Both the position numbers and the translations under genes were made by a program. Shown one piece after another: positions 54,553 to 63,438 of a DNA stretch of 64,000 bases; position 1 is the stretch's first letter, and each line of letters begins with the position of its first letter. This stretch comes from Azoarcus_F sp048158365 (GTDB lineage Bacteria; Pseudomonadota; Gammaproteobacteria; Burkholderiales; Rhodocyclaceae). The stretch lies in NCBI GenBank assembly GCA_048158365.1, contig JBLLNL010000002.1; one strand, 5' to 3'. The notes below the pieces were generated by a model. It was not told the DNA's origin. It ran no database searches and was given only the letters and a program-made list of their open reading frames with translations.

Positions 54553-55243
54553 AAATGCGCGCGGCACGGTCGTGCTGGTTCATGGGCTGTGCATGCATGG
54601 AATCGTATTCGCACTGCACCGTCGGCGTATGCAGCGGCTGGGTTACCGCGTGCTGACCTTCTCGTATCCATCGATGCGTGGTCGGCTGGACGACATCGCG
54701 GACTCGCTGATGTGCCGACTGGCCGGGATGCCCGATGGCTCGGTGAATCTGGTCGGGCACAGCCTCGGGGGAGTGATCATCCTGGCGATGCTCGCGCGAC
54801 ACGATTGCCCGGACCGAATTCGTCGCGTGCTGTTGCTGGGATCGCCATGCATGGGCAGTCGCAGCGCCGAGGGCGTGGCTCGCCGGCCGGGCCTGTCGTG
54901 GATACTGGGGCGGGCATTGCCCGACTGGCTCGCCCGATCGCGCTGTCCGGCCCTCCCGTACCAGATCGGAGTGATATCGGGCGATCGTGCGATCGGCATG
55001 GGGCATCTGCTGTTCGGGCTCGATACGCCGAACGACGGGATCGTGAGTGTCGATGAAACCTGCTGGCCGGGGGCGTGCGACCGGATCACGTTGCACGTGA
55101 CCCACATGCAGATGCTGGTGTCCGCCGAATGCACCCGGCAGATCGATACCTTTCTGCGCACCGGCCACTTCGATCGGTCCGCTCAGGGCGATTCCCCGGG
55201 CAGCAGCGAAAGCTGCACCGGATCAGCCACCGGATCGGGGTAA
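54545..55243 (+). CDS. alpha/beta hydrolase (lipase-like)
   Basis: The 232-residue protein starts at GTG and has the nucleophile elbow GHSLGG, an acidic residue in DTPNDGIVSVDE and a His in HVTHMQML. This is the order seen in small triacylglycerol-lipase-like hydrolases. The oxyanion region is VLVHGLCMHG. Its last 20 codons overlap the 3' end of dinB on the opposite strand by 61 bases, and the tail (SPGSSESCTGSATGSG) looks non-conserved. An ancestral stop may therefore have been lost. The substrate is unknown. Confidence 0.8.
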   Translation: MTENARGTVVLVHGLCMHGIVFALHRRRMQRLGYRVLTFSYPSMRGRLDDIADSLMCRLAGMPDGSVNLVGHSLGGVIILAMLARHDCPDRIRRVLLLGSPCMGSRSAEGVARRPGLSWILGRALPDWLARSRCPALPYQIGVISGDRAIGMGHLLFGLDTPNDGIVSVDETCWPGACDRITLHVTHMQMLVSAECTRQIDTFLRTGHFDRSAQGDSPGSSESCTGSATGSG

Positions 55244-56358
55244 CCGCCGTCATTCTGCGGGCTCAGCGAACCGACCCGGACACCAAGCAGGCGCAGCCTG
55301 CGATCGAGCGTCAACCGGCGCAGGCACTGACTGGCAGCGCGGCGAATGGTGGCGGCATCGGCGGTCGGTGCCCCGAGGCTCAGATCGCGTGTGACGGTCC
55401 GGAAATCCTGGAAGCGCACCTTGATGCCGATCGTGCGCCCGACGTAGCCCTTGCGCGTCAGGTCCGCGGCGACCCGCACGCACAAGTCGGTAAAGATGCC
55501 GTTCAGCCGGTCGCGGTCGTGACATGGATGCAGGTCGTGTTCGAACGTGGTTTCGCGGCTGACCGATTTCGGTTCGGATCGGGTCACGATCGGTCGGTCA
55601 TCGATCCCGTGGGCGGCCCGGTGCAGCCAGGTCGCGAAGCTCTGGCCGAAGTGCGCTTGAAGCAGACCGAGGTCGGCCCGAACGAGCTCTGCGATCGTCC
55701 CGATGCCGAGCGCTGCGAGCCTGCTCGCCGCCTTTGGACCGATGCCGTTGATCCGCCTGACTTCGAGCGGCCAGATGCGGGCCGGGACATCCGCGCGGCT
55801 CAGGATCGTCAGCCCGTCGGGTTTGTCCAGTTCGGAACAGATCTTGGACAGCAACTTGTTCGGCGATACGCCGATCGAGCAGCTCAGTCCCGTGGCGTCC
55901 CGCACCACTTGCTTGATCGATTGCGCGATCATCGCGGTGTCCCCGTCGATGTCGGTGATGTCGATGTAGATCTCATCGATGCCCCGGTCCTCGATCGCGG
56001 GTGCAAGCGTGGCGACAGCGGCCTTGAACAGATTCGAATAGTGGCGGTAAGCCTCGAAATCGGCCGGCAGCAGGATCGCGTCCGGTGCGAGCCGGGCCGC
56101 CTTCATCAGGCCCATGCCCGAGTGGATGCCATGGGCGCGCGCTTCGTAGGTCGCGGTCGTGACAACGCCCCGCCCGGCATAATCCCCGAGCCGCGGCGGA
56201 TTCTGCGTGACGGTTCCGTTCGGCCGCTGGGGAGCGGTGATGCGACGCCCGCCGATGACGACTGCCCGTCCCCGCAGTTCGGGGCGTCGCAGCAGTTCTA
56301 CCGATGCGTAGAACGCGTCCATGTCGAGGTGGGCAATGCGGCGTGGGGCGACGCTCAT
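55183..56358 (-). CDS. dinB: DNA polymerase IV
   Basis: This 391-residue Y-family polymerase has the metal ligands in LDMDAFYAS (Asp12 and Asp14), Asp128/Glu129 in RGIDEIYIDIT, and the helix-hairpin-helix NGIGPKAASRLAALGI. A C-terminal clamp-binding motif QLSLLPG ends the protein. Between VVIGG and GRGVVTTATYEAR it carries about 22 extra residues (around 39-61) absent from E. coli DinB; similar insertions occur in betaproteobacterial homologues as I recall them. No LexA box is visible upstream. Its 3' end overlaps the hydrolase gene. Confidence 0.93.
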   Translation of the reverse strand: MSVAPRRIAHLDMDAFYASVELLRRPELRGRAVVIGGRRITAPQRPNGTVTQNPPRLGDYAGRGVVTTATYEARAHGIHSGMGLMKAARLAPDAILLPADFEAYRHYSNLFKAAVATLAPAIEDRGIDEIYIDITDIDGDTAMIAQSIKQVVRDATGLSCSIGVSPNKLLSKICSELDKPDGLTILSRADVPARIWPLEVRRINGIGPKAASRLAALGIGTIAELVRADLGLLQAHFGQSFATWLHRAAHGIDDRPIVTRSEPKSVSRETTFEHDLHPCHDRDRLNGIFTDLCVRVAADLTRKGYVGRTIGIKVRFQDFRTVTRDLSLGAPTADAATIRRAASQCLRRLTLDRRLRLLGVRVGSLSPQNDGGYPDPVADPVQLSLLPGESP

Positions 56359-56520
56359 GATGTGCGAAGATAACCGAAGGCGGCGCCCGTTGTCCTGTCA
56401 CCTGCTGCACCCGGTCCGGTCCACATGCATGACGCGACTGCCTGGTATGACCGGTTGGGGGGCACGGCAGGATCTTCCGCAGCGAGGCGCCGCGCATGCC
56501 AGGATGAAGCGGAGGACAAC

Positions 56521-57348
56521 GTGAAATCGGTTCTGGGATTCATTGGAGTCGGTCTGGCGGCCTATGCATCGATCGCCGCGCTGATGTTCCTGACCCAGTC
56601 GCGCCAGCTGTATTTTCCGGTCGGCCCGCTCGCGACGACGCCTGCCGCGCACGGCATGGCCTACGACGACGTGTTCTTCGTGACCGACGACGGGGTGCGT
56701 CTGCATGGCTGGTTCGTGCCGGCGCCCGAGGAGCGGGGCGTGGTGCTGTTCCTGCATGGCAATGCGGGCAACATCTCGCATCGAATCGACTCGATCCGGA
56801 TCTTCCGCGAACTCGGGCTGTCTGTCTTCATTATCGACTATCGCGGCTACGGTCAGAGCGAAGGGCGGCCCACCGAGGCCGGCACCTACGAGGATGCCCT
56901 CGCCGCGTGGCGCCATCTTCGCGACGAGCGCGCCATCCCGGCCGATGGGATCCTGATCTTCGGTCGCTCCCTCGGCAGCGCGGTGGCCGCATGGCTGGCC
57001 TCGCGCGAACCGGCCGCGGCGGTGATCCTGGAGTCGGCCTTCACCAGTGCCCCGGATCTCGCGGCGGAATTGCTGCCCTGGCTACCGGTGCGTCAGTTGA
57101 TCCGTTTCGATTACGACACCCGGGGCGCGGTTCAGTCGGTCACGACACCCCTGCTGGTGGTGCATAGCCGTGAAGACGAGATCGTGCCGTTTCGGCTCGG
57201 TCGAGCGGTCTTCGAAGCGGCCAACCCGCCCAAGCACTTTCTCGGGATCCGCGGTGGGCACAACGACGGCTTTCTGCGCAGTCGCCAGGAGTACGTCGAT
57301 GGGCTCGATCGATTCATCAGCGAGGTCCTGGCCGGGGCGTGGCCCTGA
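56521..57348 (+). CDS. alpha/beta hydrolase with N-terminal membrane anchor (YfhR/BEM46-like)
   Basis: The 275-residue protein starts at GTG 56521, preceded by GGAGG. One hydrophobic segment (VLGFIGVGLAAYASIAALMFL) is followed by a BEM46-type hydrolase domain with oxyanion HGNAGN, nucleophile in GRSLGS, acid in SREDEIVP and His in GGHNDGF. These proteins are membrane-associated serine hydrolases of unclear substrate. Its stop codon lies in the loop of a GC-rich hairpin that separates it from pyrG. Confidence 0.85.
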   Translation: MKSVLGFIGVGLAAYASIAALMFLTQSRQLYFPVGPLATTPAAHGMAYDDVFFVTDDGVRLHGWFVPAPEERGVVLFLHGNAGNISHRIDSIRIFRELGLSVFIIDYRGYGQSEGRPTEAGTYEDALAAWRHLRDERAIPADGILIFGRSLGSAVAAWLASREPAAAVILESAFTSAPDLAAELLPWLPVRQLIRFDYDTRGAVQSVTTPLLVVHSREDEIVPFRLGRAVFEAANPPKHFLGIRGGHNDGFLRSRQEYVDGLDRFISEVLAGAWP

Positions 57349-57359
57349 GAGACGCCCCG
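57333..57359. terminator. hairpin spanning the hydrolase stop codon before pyrG
   Basis: CGGGGCGT (57333-57340) and ACGCCCCG (57352-57359) form a perfect 8-bp stem whose 11-base loop contains the stop codon of the hydrolase gene. There is no T-run, so termination would be partial or rho-assisted. Confidence 0.4.
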
Positions 57360-57417
57360 CCTTCCGAATCGGGAGCCTCTTCGGTTATCATCGCACTTTC
57401 CCGCAACAGCTCCTTCC

Positions 57418-59046
57418 ATGACCAAATACGTCTTCGTTACCGGCGGTGTCGTGTCCTCTCTGGGCAAAGGCATTGCGGCGGCCTCGCTCGGGGCCATTCT
57501 GGAATCCCGCGGCATCCGCGTGACTCATCTGAAGCTCGATCCGTACATCAACGTCGATCCAGGCACGATGAGTCCGTTCCAGCACGGCGAGGTGTTCGTC
57601 ACCGAAGACGGTGCCGAGACCGATCTGGACCTCGGCCACTACGAACGCTTCACCAGTGCCAAGATGGGTCGGCGCAACAACTTCACCACCGGCCAGATCT
57701 ACGAGTCGGTGATCAAGAAGGAGCGCAGGGGCGAATATCTCGGCAAGACCGTTCAGGTCATTCCGCACATCACCGACGAAATCAAGCAGTACATCAAGCG
57801 CGGCGCCGAGGGCGCCGATGTCGCGATCGTCGAGGTCGGCGGCACCGTGGGTGACATCGAATCGTTGCCCTTCCTGGAGGCCATTCGTCAGATGGGTTTC
57901 GAGGAGGGGCGCAATCGCACCTGCTTCATGCATCTGACGCTGCTGCCCTACATACCGACCGCCGGCGAACTCAAGACGAAACCGACGCAGCATTCGGTCA
58001 AGGAACTGCGTGAGATCGGCATCCAGCCGGACATCCTGCTGTGCCGCGCGGACCGTTCGATCCCGGTGGACGAACGGCGCAAGATCGCGCTGTTCTGCAA
58101 CGTGGTGCCCGAAGCGGTCATCGAGTGCCTGGATGCCCCGTCGATCTACATGATCCCGGGCATGCTGCATGATCAGATGCTGGACGAGATCGTCTGTCAC
58201 AAACTCGAGATACTGGCCAAAGCGGCCGATCTGAGCGTGTGGCGGAAGCTGATCCACGCGCTCGAGCATCCCAGGCACACCGTGGATGTCGCGTTCGTCG
58301 GCAAGTACGTGGACCTGACCGAGTCGTACAAGTCGCTGATCGAGGCGATCAATCACGCAGGCATGCACACCGAAAGCAAGGTCACGATCCATTACATCGA
58401 CTCCGAGGACATCGAGCGCGACGGATGCGCGGTGCTGGAGAATATGGATGCGATTCTGGTGCCGGGCGGATTCGGAAAGCGCGGGACCGAAGGCAAGATC
58501 GCCGCGATCCGCCATGCGCGCGAGCACCGCGTGCCTTATCTCGGAATCTGCCTCGGCATGCAGCTCGCCGTGGTCGAGTTTGCACGGAACGTGGCCGGCA
58601 TGGTCGGAGCGCATTCCACCGAATTCGACATGGCCTCCCCGTATCCAGTGATCGGATTGATCACCGAATGGCAGGATCGCAACGGCAGGATCGAGAAACG
58701 TTCCGCCGAATCGGATCTGGGCGGCACGATGCGCCTTGGCGGCCAGACCTGTCACCTGACCGAGGGCTCGCTCGCCCGTGAGGTCTATGGATCGGCCGAG
58801 ATCGTCGAACGTCATCGCCATCGCTACGAAGTGAACAATATCTTGCTGCCGCAACTCGAGGAGAAGGGCTTGAGGGTGTCCGGGCGGGCGGAGGGCTCCG
58901 GCCTGTGCGAGATGATCGAGCTGCCGGACCACCCATGGTTTGTCGGCTGTCAGTTCCATCCCGAGTTCACGTCCAATCCGCGCAAGGGTCATCCGCTGTT
59001 CACCGCGTTCGTCAGGGTGTCGCTGGCGCGCAAGCTTTCGGACTGA
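57418..59046 (+). CDS. pyrG: CTP synthase
   Basis: PyrG aminates UTP to CTP with glutamine or ammonia. The 542-residue product has the ATP-binding synthase domain (VTGGVVSSLGKGIAAASLG at about 7-25) and a C-terminal class I glutaminase with nucleophile Cys378 in GICLGMQLAVVEFARN. It begins the pyrG-kdsA-eno-ftsB set that is conserved in many proteobacteria; kdsA follows after 19 bases. Confidence 0.98.
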   Translation: MTKYVFVTGGVVSSLGKGIAAASLGAILESRGIRVTHLKLDPYINVDPGTMSPFQHGEVFVTEDGAETDLDLGHYERFTSAKMGRRNNFTTGQIYESVIKKERRGEYLGKTVQVIPHITDEIKQYIKRGAEGADVAIVEVGGTVGDIESLPFLEAIRQMGFEEGRNRTCFMHLTLLPYIPTAGELKTKPTQHSVKELREIGIQPDILLCRADRSIPVDERRKIALFCNVVPEAVIECLDAPSIYMIPGMLHDQMLDEIVCHKLEILAKAADLSVWRKLIHALEHPRHTVDVAFVGKYVDLTESYKSLIEAINHAGMHTESKVTIHYIDSEDIERDGCAVLENMDAILVPGGFGKRGTEGKIAAIRHAREHRVPYLGICLGMQLAVVEFARNVAGMVGAHSTEFDMASPYPVIGLITEWQDRNGRIEKRSAESDLGGTMRLGGQTCHLTEGSLAREVYGSAEIVERHRHRYEVNNILLPQLEEKGLRVSGRAEGSGLCEMIELPDHPWFVGCQFHPEFTSNPRKGHPLFTAFVRVSLARKLSD

Positions 59047-59065
59047 CGGCTTCGGGAGGCCTGTT

Positions 59066-59902
59066 ATGAAACTCTGCAATTTCGAGGTCGGGCTGGACAA
59101 GCCCTTCTTCCTGATTTCCGGTCCCTGCGTCATCGAATCGCGCGAGATGGCGATCGACACCGCGACGCGGCTGCGGGACATCTGCGTCGAGCTCGACATC
59201 CCGTTCATCTACAAGTCTTCATATGACAAGGCCAACCGCAGCTCCGGCCAGTCCTATCGGGGCCTCGGCATGGAGCAGGGGCTGGAGATTCTGGCCGAGG
59301 TACGCGAGCGCGTCGGTGTGCCGGTTCTGACCGACGTGCATGCGATCGAGGAAGTCGCCCGCGTCGCTGCGGTGGTCGATGTGCTGCAGACGCCTGCTTT
59401 CCTGTGCCGCCAGACCGACTTCATCCATGCGGTGGCGGCCTCGGGCAAGCCGGTCAATATCAAGAAGGGCCAGTTCCTCGCGCCCGGCGACATGAAGCAG
59501 GTCGTGGCCAAGGCCCGTGAGGCGGCCGGCGGAGCCGACTCGATCATGGTGTGCGAGCGCGGCGTCTCATTCGGTTACAACAATCTGGTCTCCGATATGC
59601 GAAGTCTTGCAATCATGCGTGAGACGGGCTGTCCGGTGGTCTTCGACGCGACCCATTCGGTGCAGTTGCCCGGAGGGCAGGGCACGTCCTCGGGCGGACA
59701 ACGGGAGTTCGTGCCAGTGCTGGCACGGGCGGCCGTGGCGGTCGGCGTCGCCGGGTTGTTCATGGAATCCCATCCGGATCCGTCGAAAGCCTTGTCGGAC
59801 GGGCCCAACGCTTGGCCGCTGGACCGCATGAAGGCCTTGCTGGGCGTGTTGCGTGATATCGACCGGCTGGTGAAGCAGCAGGGTTTTCTCGAGCAGGCCT
59901 GA
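59066..59902 (+). CDS. kdsA: 3-deoxy-8-phosphooctulonate (KDO-8-P) synthase
   Basis: KdsA condenses phosphoenolpyruvate with arabinose 5-phosphate to KDO 8-phosphate for lipopolysaccharide. The 278-residue TIM barrel has FLISGPCVIESREMA near the N-terminus, KSSYDKANRSS, and CERGVSFGYNNLVSD. The ATG at 59066 is preceded by GGGAGG, and homology starts there. Gene order with pyrG and eno is standard, and eno supplies its substrate phosphoenolpyruvate. Confidence 0.97.
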   Translation: MKLCNFEVGLDKPFFLISGPCVIESREMAIDTATRLRDICVELDIPFIYKSSYDKANRSSGQSYRGLGMEQGLEILAEVRERVGVPVLTDVHAIEEVARVAAVVDVLQTPAFLCRQTDFIHAVAASGKPVNIKKGQFLAPGDMKQVVAKAREAAGGADSIMVCERGVSFGYNNLVSDMRSLAIMRETGCPVVFDATHSVQLPGGQGTSSGGQREFVPVLARAAVAVGVAGLFMESHPDPSKALSDGPNAWPLDRMKALLGVLRDIDRLVKQQGFLEQA

Positions 59903-59998
59903 TCGCCGCGCACGATGCGCGGGCGGGTGCCGGGTAGTTTCGGATATCGTGGGTCGAAGATCTTTGTTGATTCTTTTCAAGTACAAACAGGAATAGTC

Positions 59999-61288
59999 AT
60001 GAGTGCAATCGTTGATGTCATTGCCCGCGAGATTCTGGATTCGCGCGGAAATCCCACGGTCGAGGCGGACGTGCTGCTCGAATCCGGTGTGATGGGGCGG
60101 GCTGCGGTACCGTCCGGCGCGTCGACCGGATCGCGTGAGGCGATCGAGCTGCGCGACGGGGACGCGGCGCGCTATCTCGGCAAGGGCGTGCTACGCGCAG
60201 TCGAGAACGTCAACACCGAGATCTCGGAGGCGATCATCGGCCTCGATGCCGAGGAGCAGACCTTCATCGACCGTACGCTGATCGAACTCGACGGCACCGA
60301 GAACAAGTCCCGCCTCGGAGCGAATGCGATGCTGGCGGTGTCGATGGCGGTCGCGAAGGCCGCGGCGGAGGAAGCAGGGTTGCCGCTGTATCGCTATTTC
60401 GGGGGGTCCGGCCCGATGACGATGCCGGTGCCGATGATGAACGTGATCAACGGTGGCGCGCATGCGAACAACAGCCTGGACATCCAGGAATGCATGATCA
60501 TGCCGGTGTCGATGACGAGCTTCCGCGAGGCGCTCCGCTGCGGCACCGAGATCTTTCATCACCTGAAGAAGCTGACCGACAAGCGTGGTTTCCCGACCAC
60601 GGTCGGTGACGAAGGGGGCTTCGCGCCCAACGTCAGCGGTACCGAAGAGGCGCTCAATCTGATCCAGGAAGCCATCAGCGCCGCCGGTTATGAACCTGGA
60701 ACGGACGTGGTGCTCGCGCTCGACTGCGCCGCGTCGGAGTTCTACAAGGATGGACAGTACGTACTCGCGGGCGAGGGCCTGACGCTTTCTTCGGAGGGCT
60801 TCGCGGACTATCTCGCCACGCTGACCGACCGTTTCCCGATCATCTCGATCGAGGACGGCATGGCCGAGAACGACTGGGCGGGCTGGAAGGCACTGACCGA
60901 CAAGCTCGGCCGGAAGATCCAGCTGGTCGGCGACGACCTTTTCGTCACGAATACCGAAATCCTGGCGCACGGCATCGACCAGGGCGTCGCGAACTCGATT
61001 CTGATCAAGATCAATCAGATCGGAACCCTGTCCGAGACTTTCGCGGCGGTCGAGATGGCCAAGCGTGCAGGCTACACGTCGGTGATCTCCCACCGTTCGG
61101 GCGAGACCGAGGACTCCACGATCGCCGACATCGCGGTCGGCCTGAACGCGATGCAGATCAAGACCGGATCGCTGTCCCGTTCCGACCGGATCTCCAAGTA
61201 CAACCAGTTGCTGCGGATCGAGGAAGACCTGGGTGATACCGTCAGCTATCCGGGCAAGCGCGCGTTTTACAATCTGCGGGTGCGCTGA
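59999..61288 (+). CDS. eno: enolase
   Basis: Enolase interconverts 2-phosphoglycerate and phosphoenolpyruvate; in many bacteria it is also part of the RNA degradosome. The 429-residue product starts MSAIVDVIAREILDSRGNPT. The catalytic Glu205 lies in VGDEGGFAPN and Lys337 in LIKINQIGT. The 96-base gap after kdsA, with an A/T-rich end, may contain its own promoter. Confidence 0.98.
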   Translation: MSAIVDVIAREILDSRGNPTVEADVLLESGVMGRAAVPSGASTGSREAIELRDGDAARYLGKGVLRAVENVNTEISEAIIGLDAEEQTFIDRTLIELDGTENKSRLGANAMLAVSMAVAKAAAEEAGLPLYRYFGGSGPMTMPVPMMNVINGGAHANNSLDIQECMIMPVSMTSFREALRCGTEIFHHLKKLTDKRGFPTTVGDEGGFAPNVSGTEEALNLIQEAISAAGYEPGTDVVLALDCAASEFYKDGQYVLAGEGLTLSSEGFADYLATLTDRFPIISIEDGMAENDWAGWKALTDKLGRKIQLVGDDLFVTNTEILAHGIDQGVANSILIKINQIGTLSETFAAVEMAKRAGYTSVISHRSGETEDSTIADIAVGLNAMQIKTGSLSRSDRISKYNQLLRIEEDLGDTVSYPGKRAFYNLRVR

Positions 61289-61405
61289 CCGGGGCATGTC
61301 GCCGAAGGCCGGGCGCGTTTGCGGCCGGTGCCTTCCTCACGTTGATCGACCCGCCGGCGGTGTCGTGTTGCCGGCCCTGCGGTCGGGCTTGGGTGGATAC
61401 ACCGA

Positions 61406-61681
61406 ATGCGCTGGCCGTTAATCATTCTCGTCGTTCTGGTCCTGGCGCTTCAGTATCCCTTGTGGATGGGCAAGGGCGGCTGGTTGCGCGTCTGGGACGT
61501 GGACGCCCAGCTCGATGCGCAGCGCGACGTGAATCGCAGGCTGGAGCAGCGCAATGCGGCTCTCGAGGCCGAAGTGCGCGATCTGAAGTCCGGCAACGAA
61601 GCCATCGAGGAACGCGCACGCTTCGATCTGGGGCTGACCAAGCCGGACGAAATCTTCGTGCAGGTGCCGGAGCGCGACTGA
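61406..61681 (+). CDS. ftsB: cell division protein FtsB
   Basis: FtsB forms the FtsQLB divisome complex. The 91-residue protein has a short N-terminus, one membrane helix (about 3-19), and a periplasmic coiled coil (LDAQRDVNRRLEQRNAALEA) ending in the typical IEERARFDLGLTKPDEIFVQV segment. It follows eno, its usual neighbour in beta- and gammaproteobacteria, and converges with the NlpC/P60 gene. Confidence 0.95.
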   Translation: MRWPLIILVVLVLALQYPLWMGKGGWLRVWDVDAQLDAQRDVNRRLEQRNAALEAEVRDLKSGNEAIEERARFDLGLTKPDEIFVQVPERD

Positions 61682-61704
61682 GCCCGGCCCCGGTGCTGCT
61701 CCGT

Positions 61705-62259
61705 TCAGCTGGTGGTCGTGACCAGACGCCGGGCGCCGTCGATACGCGGTTTGAAATAGACGTTGTCCAGCCGCTCGATGCGGATGTGCCCCCGGCTCGA
61801 AGGCGCGTGCACGAAGCGGCCTTCGCCCATATAGATGCCCATGTGGGAATGGCGTTTGTTCAGCGTATTAAAGAACACCAGATCGCCCGGACGAAGTTCG
61901 GCGACCCTGATCGGTCGGGTCATGTCTGCGATCTGCGCGGCGTTGTGGGGGAGTCGCTTTCCGCTGACCTGCTCGACGATGTAGCTGACCATGCCACTGC
62001 AGTCCAGTCCGGCCTCGGGGTTCCGGCCTCCGAAGCGGTAGCCGGTGCCGAGCAGCCCAAGCGCATACAGCACCATCTCCTGTGCGGCGACATCGTCCTC
62101 GATGTGGAAATATCCTCGTCCGTCACTGCGTGGTGCGGACGGATAGCCCGGAGCCTGAATCGTATCCGTGCGCTTCGGCGTACTTCCACAGCCACCGAGT
62201 ACGCTCAGTGCGAGGGCAAAGAGACACAGCGATCTGAATGCCGGGGGGGCGCGCATCAT
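61705..62259 (-). CDS. NlpC/P60 family lipoprotein (peptidoglycan endopeptidase)
   Basis: The 184-residue precursor has a lipoprotein signal (lipobox LGGC, lipidated Cys24) and an NlpC/P60 domain with catalytic Cys87 in LDCSGMV, His139 in HSHMGIYMG and a third polar residue near His151. Such enzymes cleave stem peptides of peptidoglycan. Its start codon directly follows the stop of the MliC-like gene (TGA then ATG), so it is the last gene of the SIMPL-MliC-NlpC set. Confidence 0.92.
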   Translation of the reverse strand: MMRAPPAFRSLCLFALALSVLGGCGSTPKRTDTIQAPGYPSAPRSDGRGYFHIEDDVAAQEMVLYALGLLGTGYRFGGRNPEAGLDCSGMVSYIVEQVSGKRLPHNAAQIADMTRPIRVAELRPGDLVFFNTLNKRHSHMGIYMGEGRFVHAPSSRGHIRIERLDNVYFKPRIDGARRLVTTTS

Positions 62260-62604
62260 TCAACCCTCGCTGAGACAGCCCCCTCGTGGCGTCGGGCCGG
62301 ACGGTTCGAGCGTCGCGGTGTTGCCGCTCAGTTGCAAAACCCTGTGTCCGTCACTGTAGCGCGGCTGCGATGTGTGGCCATCCTCGCCGAGCACGAACAC
62401 CCCGGTGCCATGGCGGAGGCGGACATGACCCTGGCGGAGTTCGATGTCGAACCGGTCGCCATCGTCGCACGCGTAGGTGACGACGGTCGCCGCATCGCGT
62501 GTGTAGGCCGTGCCGGCGAGTGCGCCGGCGGCAGCGATCAGCAGCCCGGTCAGAACCAGGCGCGATCGGCTGGGTGGCGTGAACAGGATTCGGGTTTCTT
62601 CCAT
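62260..62604 (-). CDS. MliC-like (lysozyme-inhibitor-type) small protein
   Basis: The 114-residue protein has an N-terminal membrane helix (about 16-33) and a small beta-rich domain. VTYACDDGDRFDIEL, RYSDGHRVLQLSGNTATLE and a terminal Cys110 match the pattern of MliC/PliC periplasmic inhibitors of c-type lysozyme, including the two cysteines (Cys46 and Cys110). It is a non-lipidated anchor or signal rather than the lipoprotein form. AGGAG precedes the ATG at 62604. The MliC assignment rests on pattern only. Confidence 0.55.
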   Translation of the reverse strand: MEETRILFTPPSRSRLVLTGLLIAAAGALAGTAYTRDAATVVTYACDDGDRFDIELRQGHVRLRHGTGVFVLGEDGHTSQPRYSDGHRVLQLSGNTATLEPSGPTPRGGCLSEG

Positions 62605-62618
62605 GGGGGTGTCTCCTG

Positions 62619-63329
62619 TCAATCGATCAACTCGATCGTCCCACTGACATTGACGACGATCTGACTCTCGCCGCCTTCGAGCGGGGCCGCTACGGCAGCC
62701 TCGGCAGCCATTACCCCGGAACGCATGATCGGGTGGATCGGACCTTGGCCCCCGCCGTAGTTGATCGAAAGATGCCGAAGCCGGTAGCGCTTGCCGAGGG
62801 TTTCACCGATCGACGTCGCGCGCGCCTCGAATGCGCGAATCGCGTCGGCGGCGGCCAGGTCCGCAACCGACGCGCGCGTTTCGGGAGCGGGTTGCATCAC
62901 CAGACTGGTCACCGCGAGGTCGGCCTGCAGTTGCCCGAGCAGGTCCGATATGGCCGCAATGTTTCTGCTTTCCAGACTGATAGTCGACCGCATTCGCCAG
63001 GCTTCGATGGTCTGGCCGTTGCGTGCATAGACCGGCGAGGTGTTGATGCCCGACGTGCTCGCCTTGATGTCCGGGTAGGCCTTGATCCGTTCGAGCGCGG
63101 CCGCGATCGCGGCGTTGACCTTGCGTGACAATTCGGCTGGTTGCGCGTCGGTGGCCTCGATATACGCGTTCGCCTGAGCGAGATCGTTCGGTGCGCTGCG
63201 GGAAGCCTCGGCGGACAGGTCGACCGTCGGGGGCGGCACAGGTGTCGATGCGTGCGCTTGAAGGGCGCCGACGGACAATACGATGACGAGCCCGGTGCGG
63301 CAGAGCCGATTGCGGATCGAAGACTTCAT
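62619..63329 (-). CDS. SIMPL domain (DUF541) periplasmic protein
   Basis: The 236-residue precursor has a Sec signal peptide (MKSSIRNRLCRTGLVIVLSV, cleavage near AHA-S at 27-28) and a SIMPL domain (VDLSAEASRSAPNDLAQANAYIEAT..., ISLESRNIAAISDLLGQL...). The family is periplasmic or outer-membrane-associated and related to stress tolerance and channel-like oligomers; its biochemical role is open. It sits 14 bases upstream of the MliC-like start, so the three genes probably form one transcript. Confidence 0.85.
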   Translation of the reverse strand: MKSSIRNRLCRTGLVIVLSVGALQAHASTPVPPPTVDLSAEASRSAPNDLAQANAYIEATDAQPAELSRKVNAAIAAALERIKAYPDIKASTSGINTSPVYARNGQTIEAWRMRSTISLESRNIAAISDLLGQLQADLAVTSLVMQPAPETRASVADLAAADAIRAFEARATSIGETLGKRYRLRHLSINYGGGQGPIHPIMRSGVMAAEAAVAAPLEGGESQIVVNVSGTIELID

Positions 63330-63397
63330 GACGTTTTCACCCCAAGATCATGATGGATCGGAGTGTAACGCTTTTGAACAAATATATGAACTTTGAC

Positions 63398-63427
63398 GCG
63401 TAAGACCTTGTAAAAAAAGTCTTACGC
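63398..63427. repeat. inverted repeat between the gamma-carbonic anhydrase and SIMPL genes
   Basis: GCGTAAGAC (63398-63406) and GTCTTACGC (63419-63427) are perfect inverted copies with a 12-base loop. On the minus strand the loop begins with seven T. The surrounding 109-base gap is notably A/T-rich. It could end the carbonic anhydrase transcript or control the SIMPL gene. Confidence 0.45.
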
Positions 63428-63438
63428 GAAACAATGGC

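Noticed and set aside
57388..59208. A 606-codon minus-strand frame opposite pyrG and kdsA
   Set aside because: Same reason: real genes on the other strand explain the conservation and the lack of stops.
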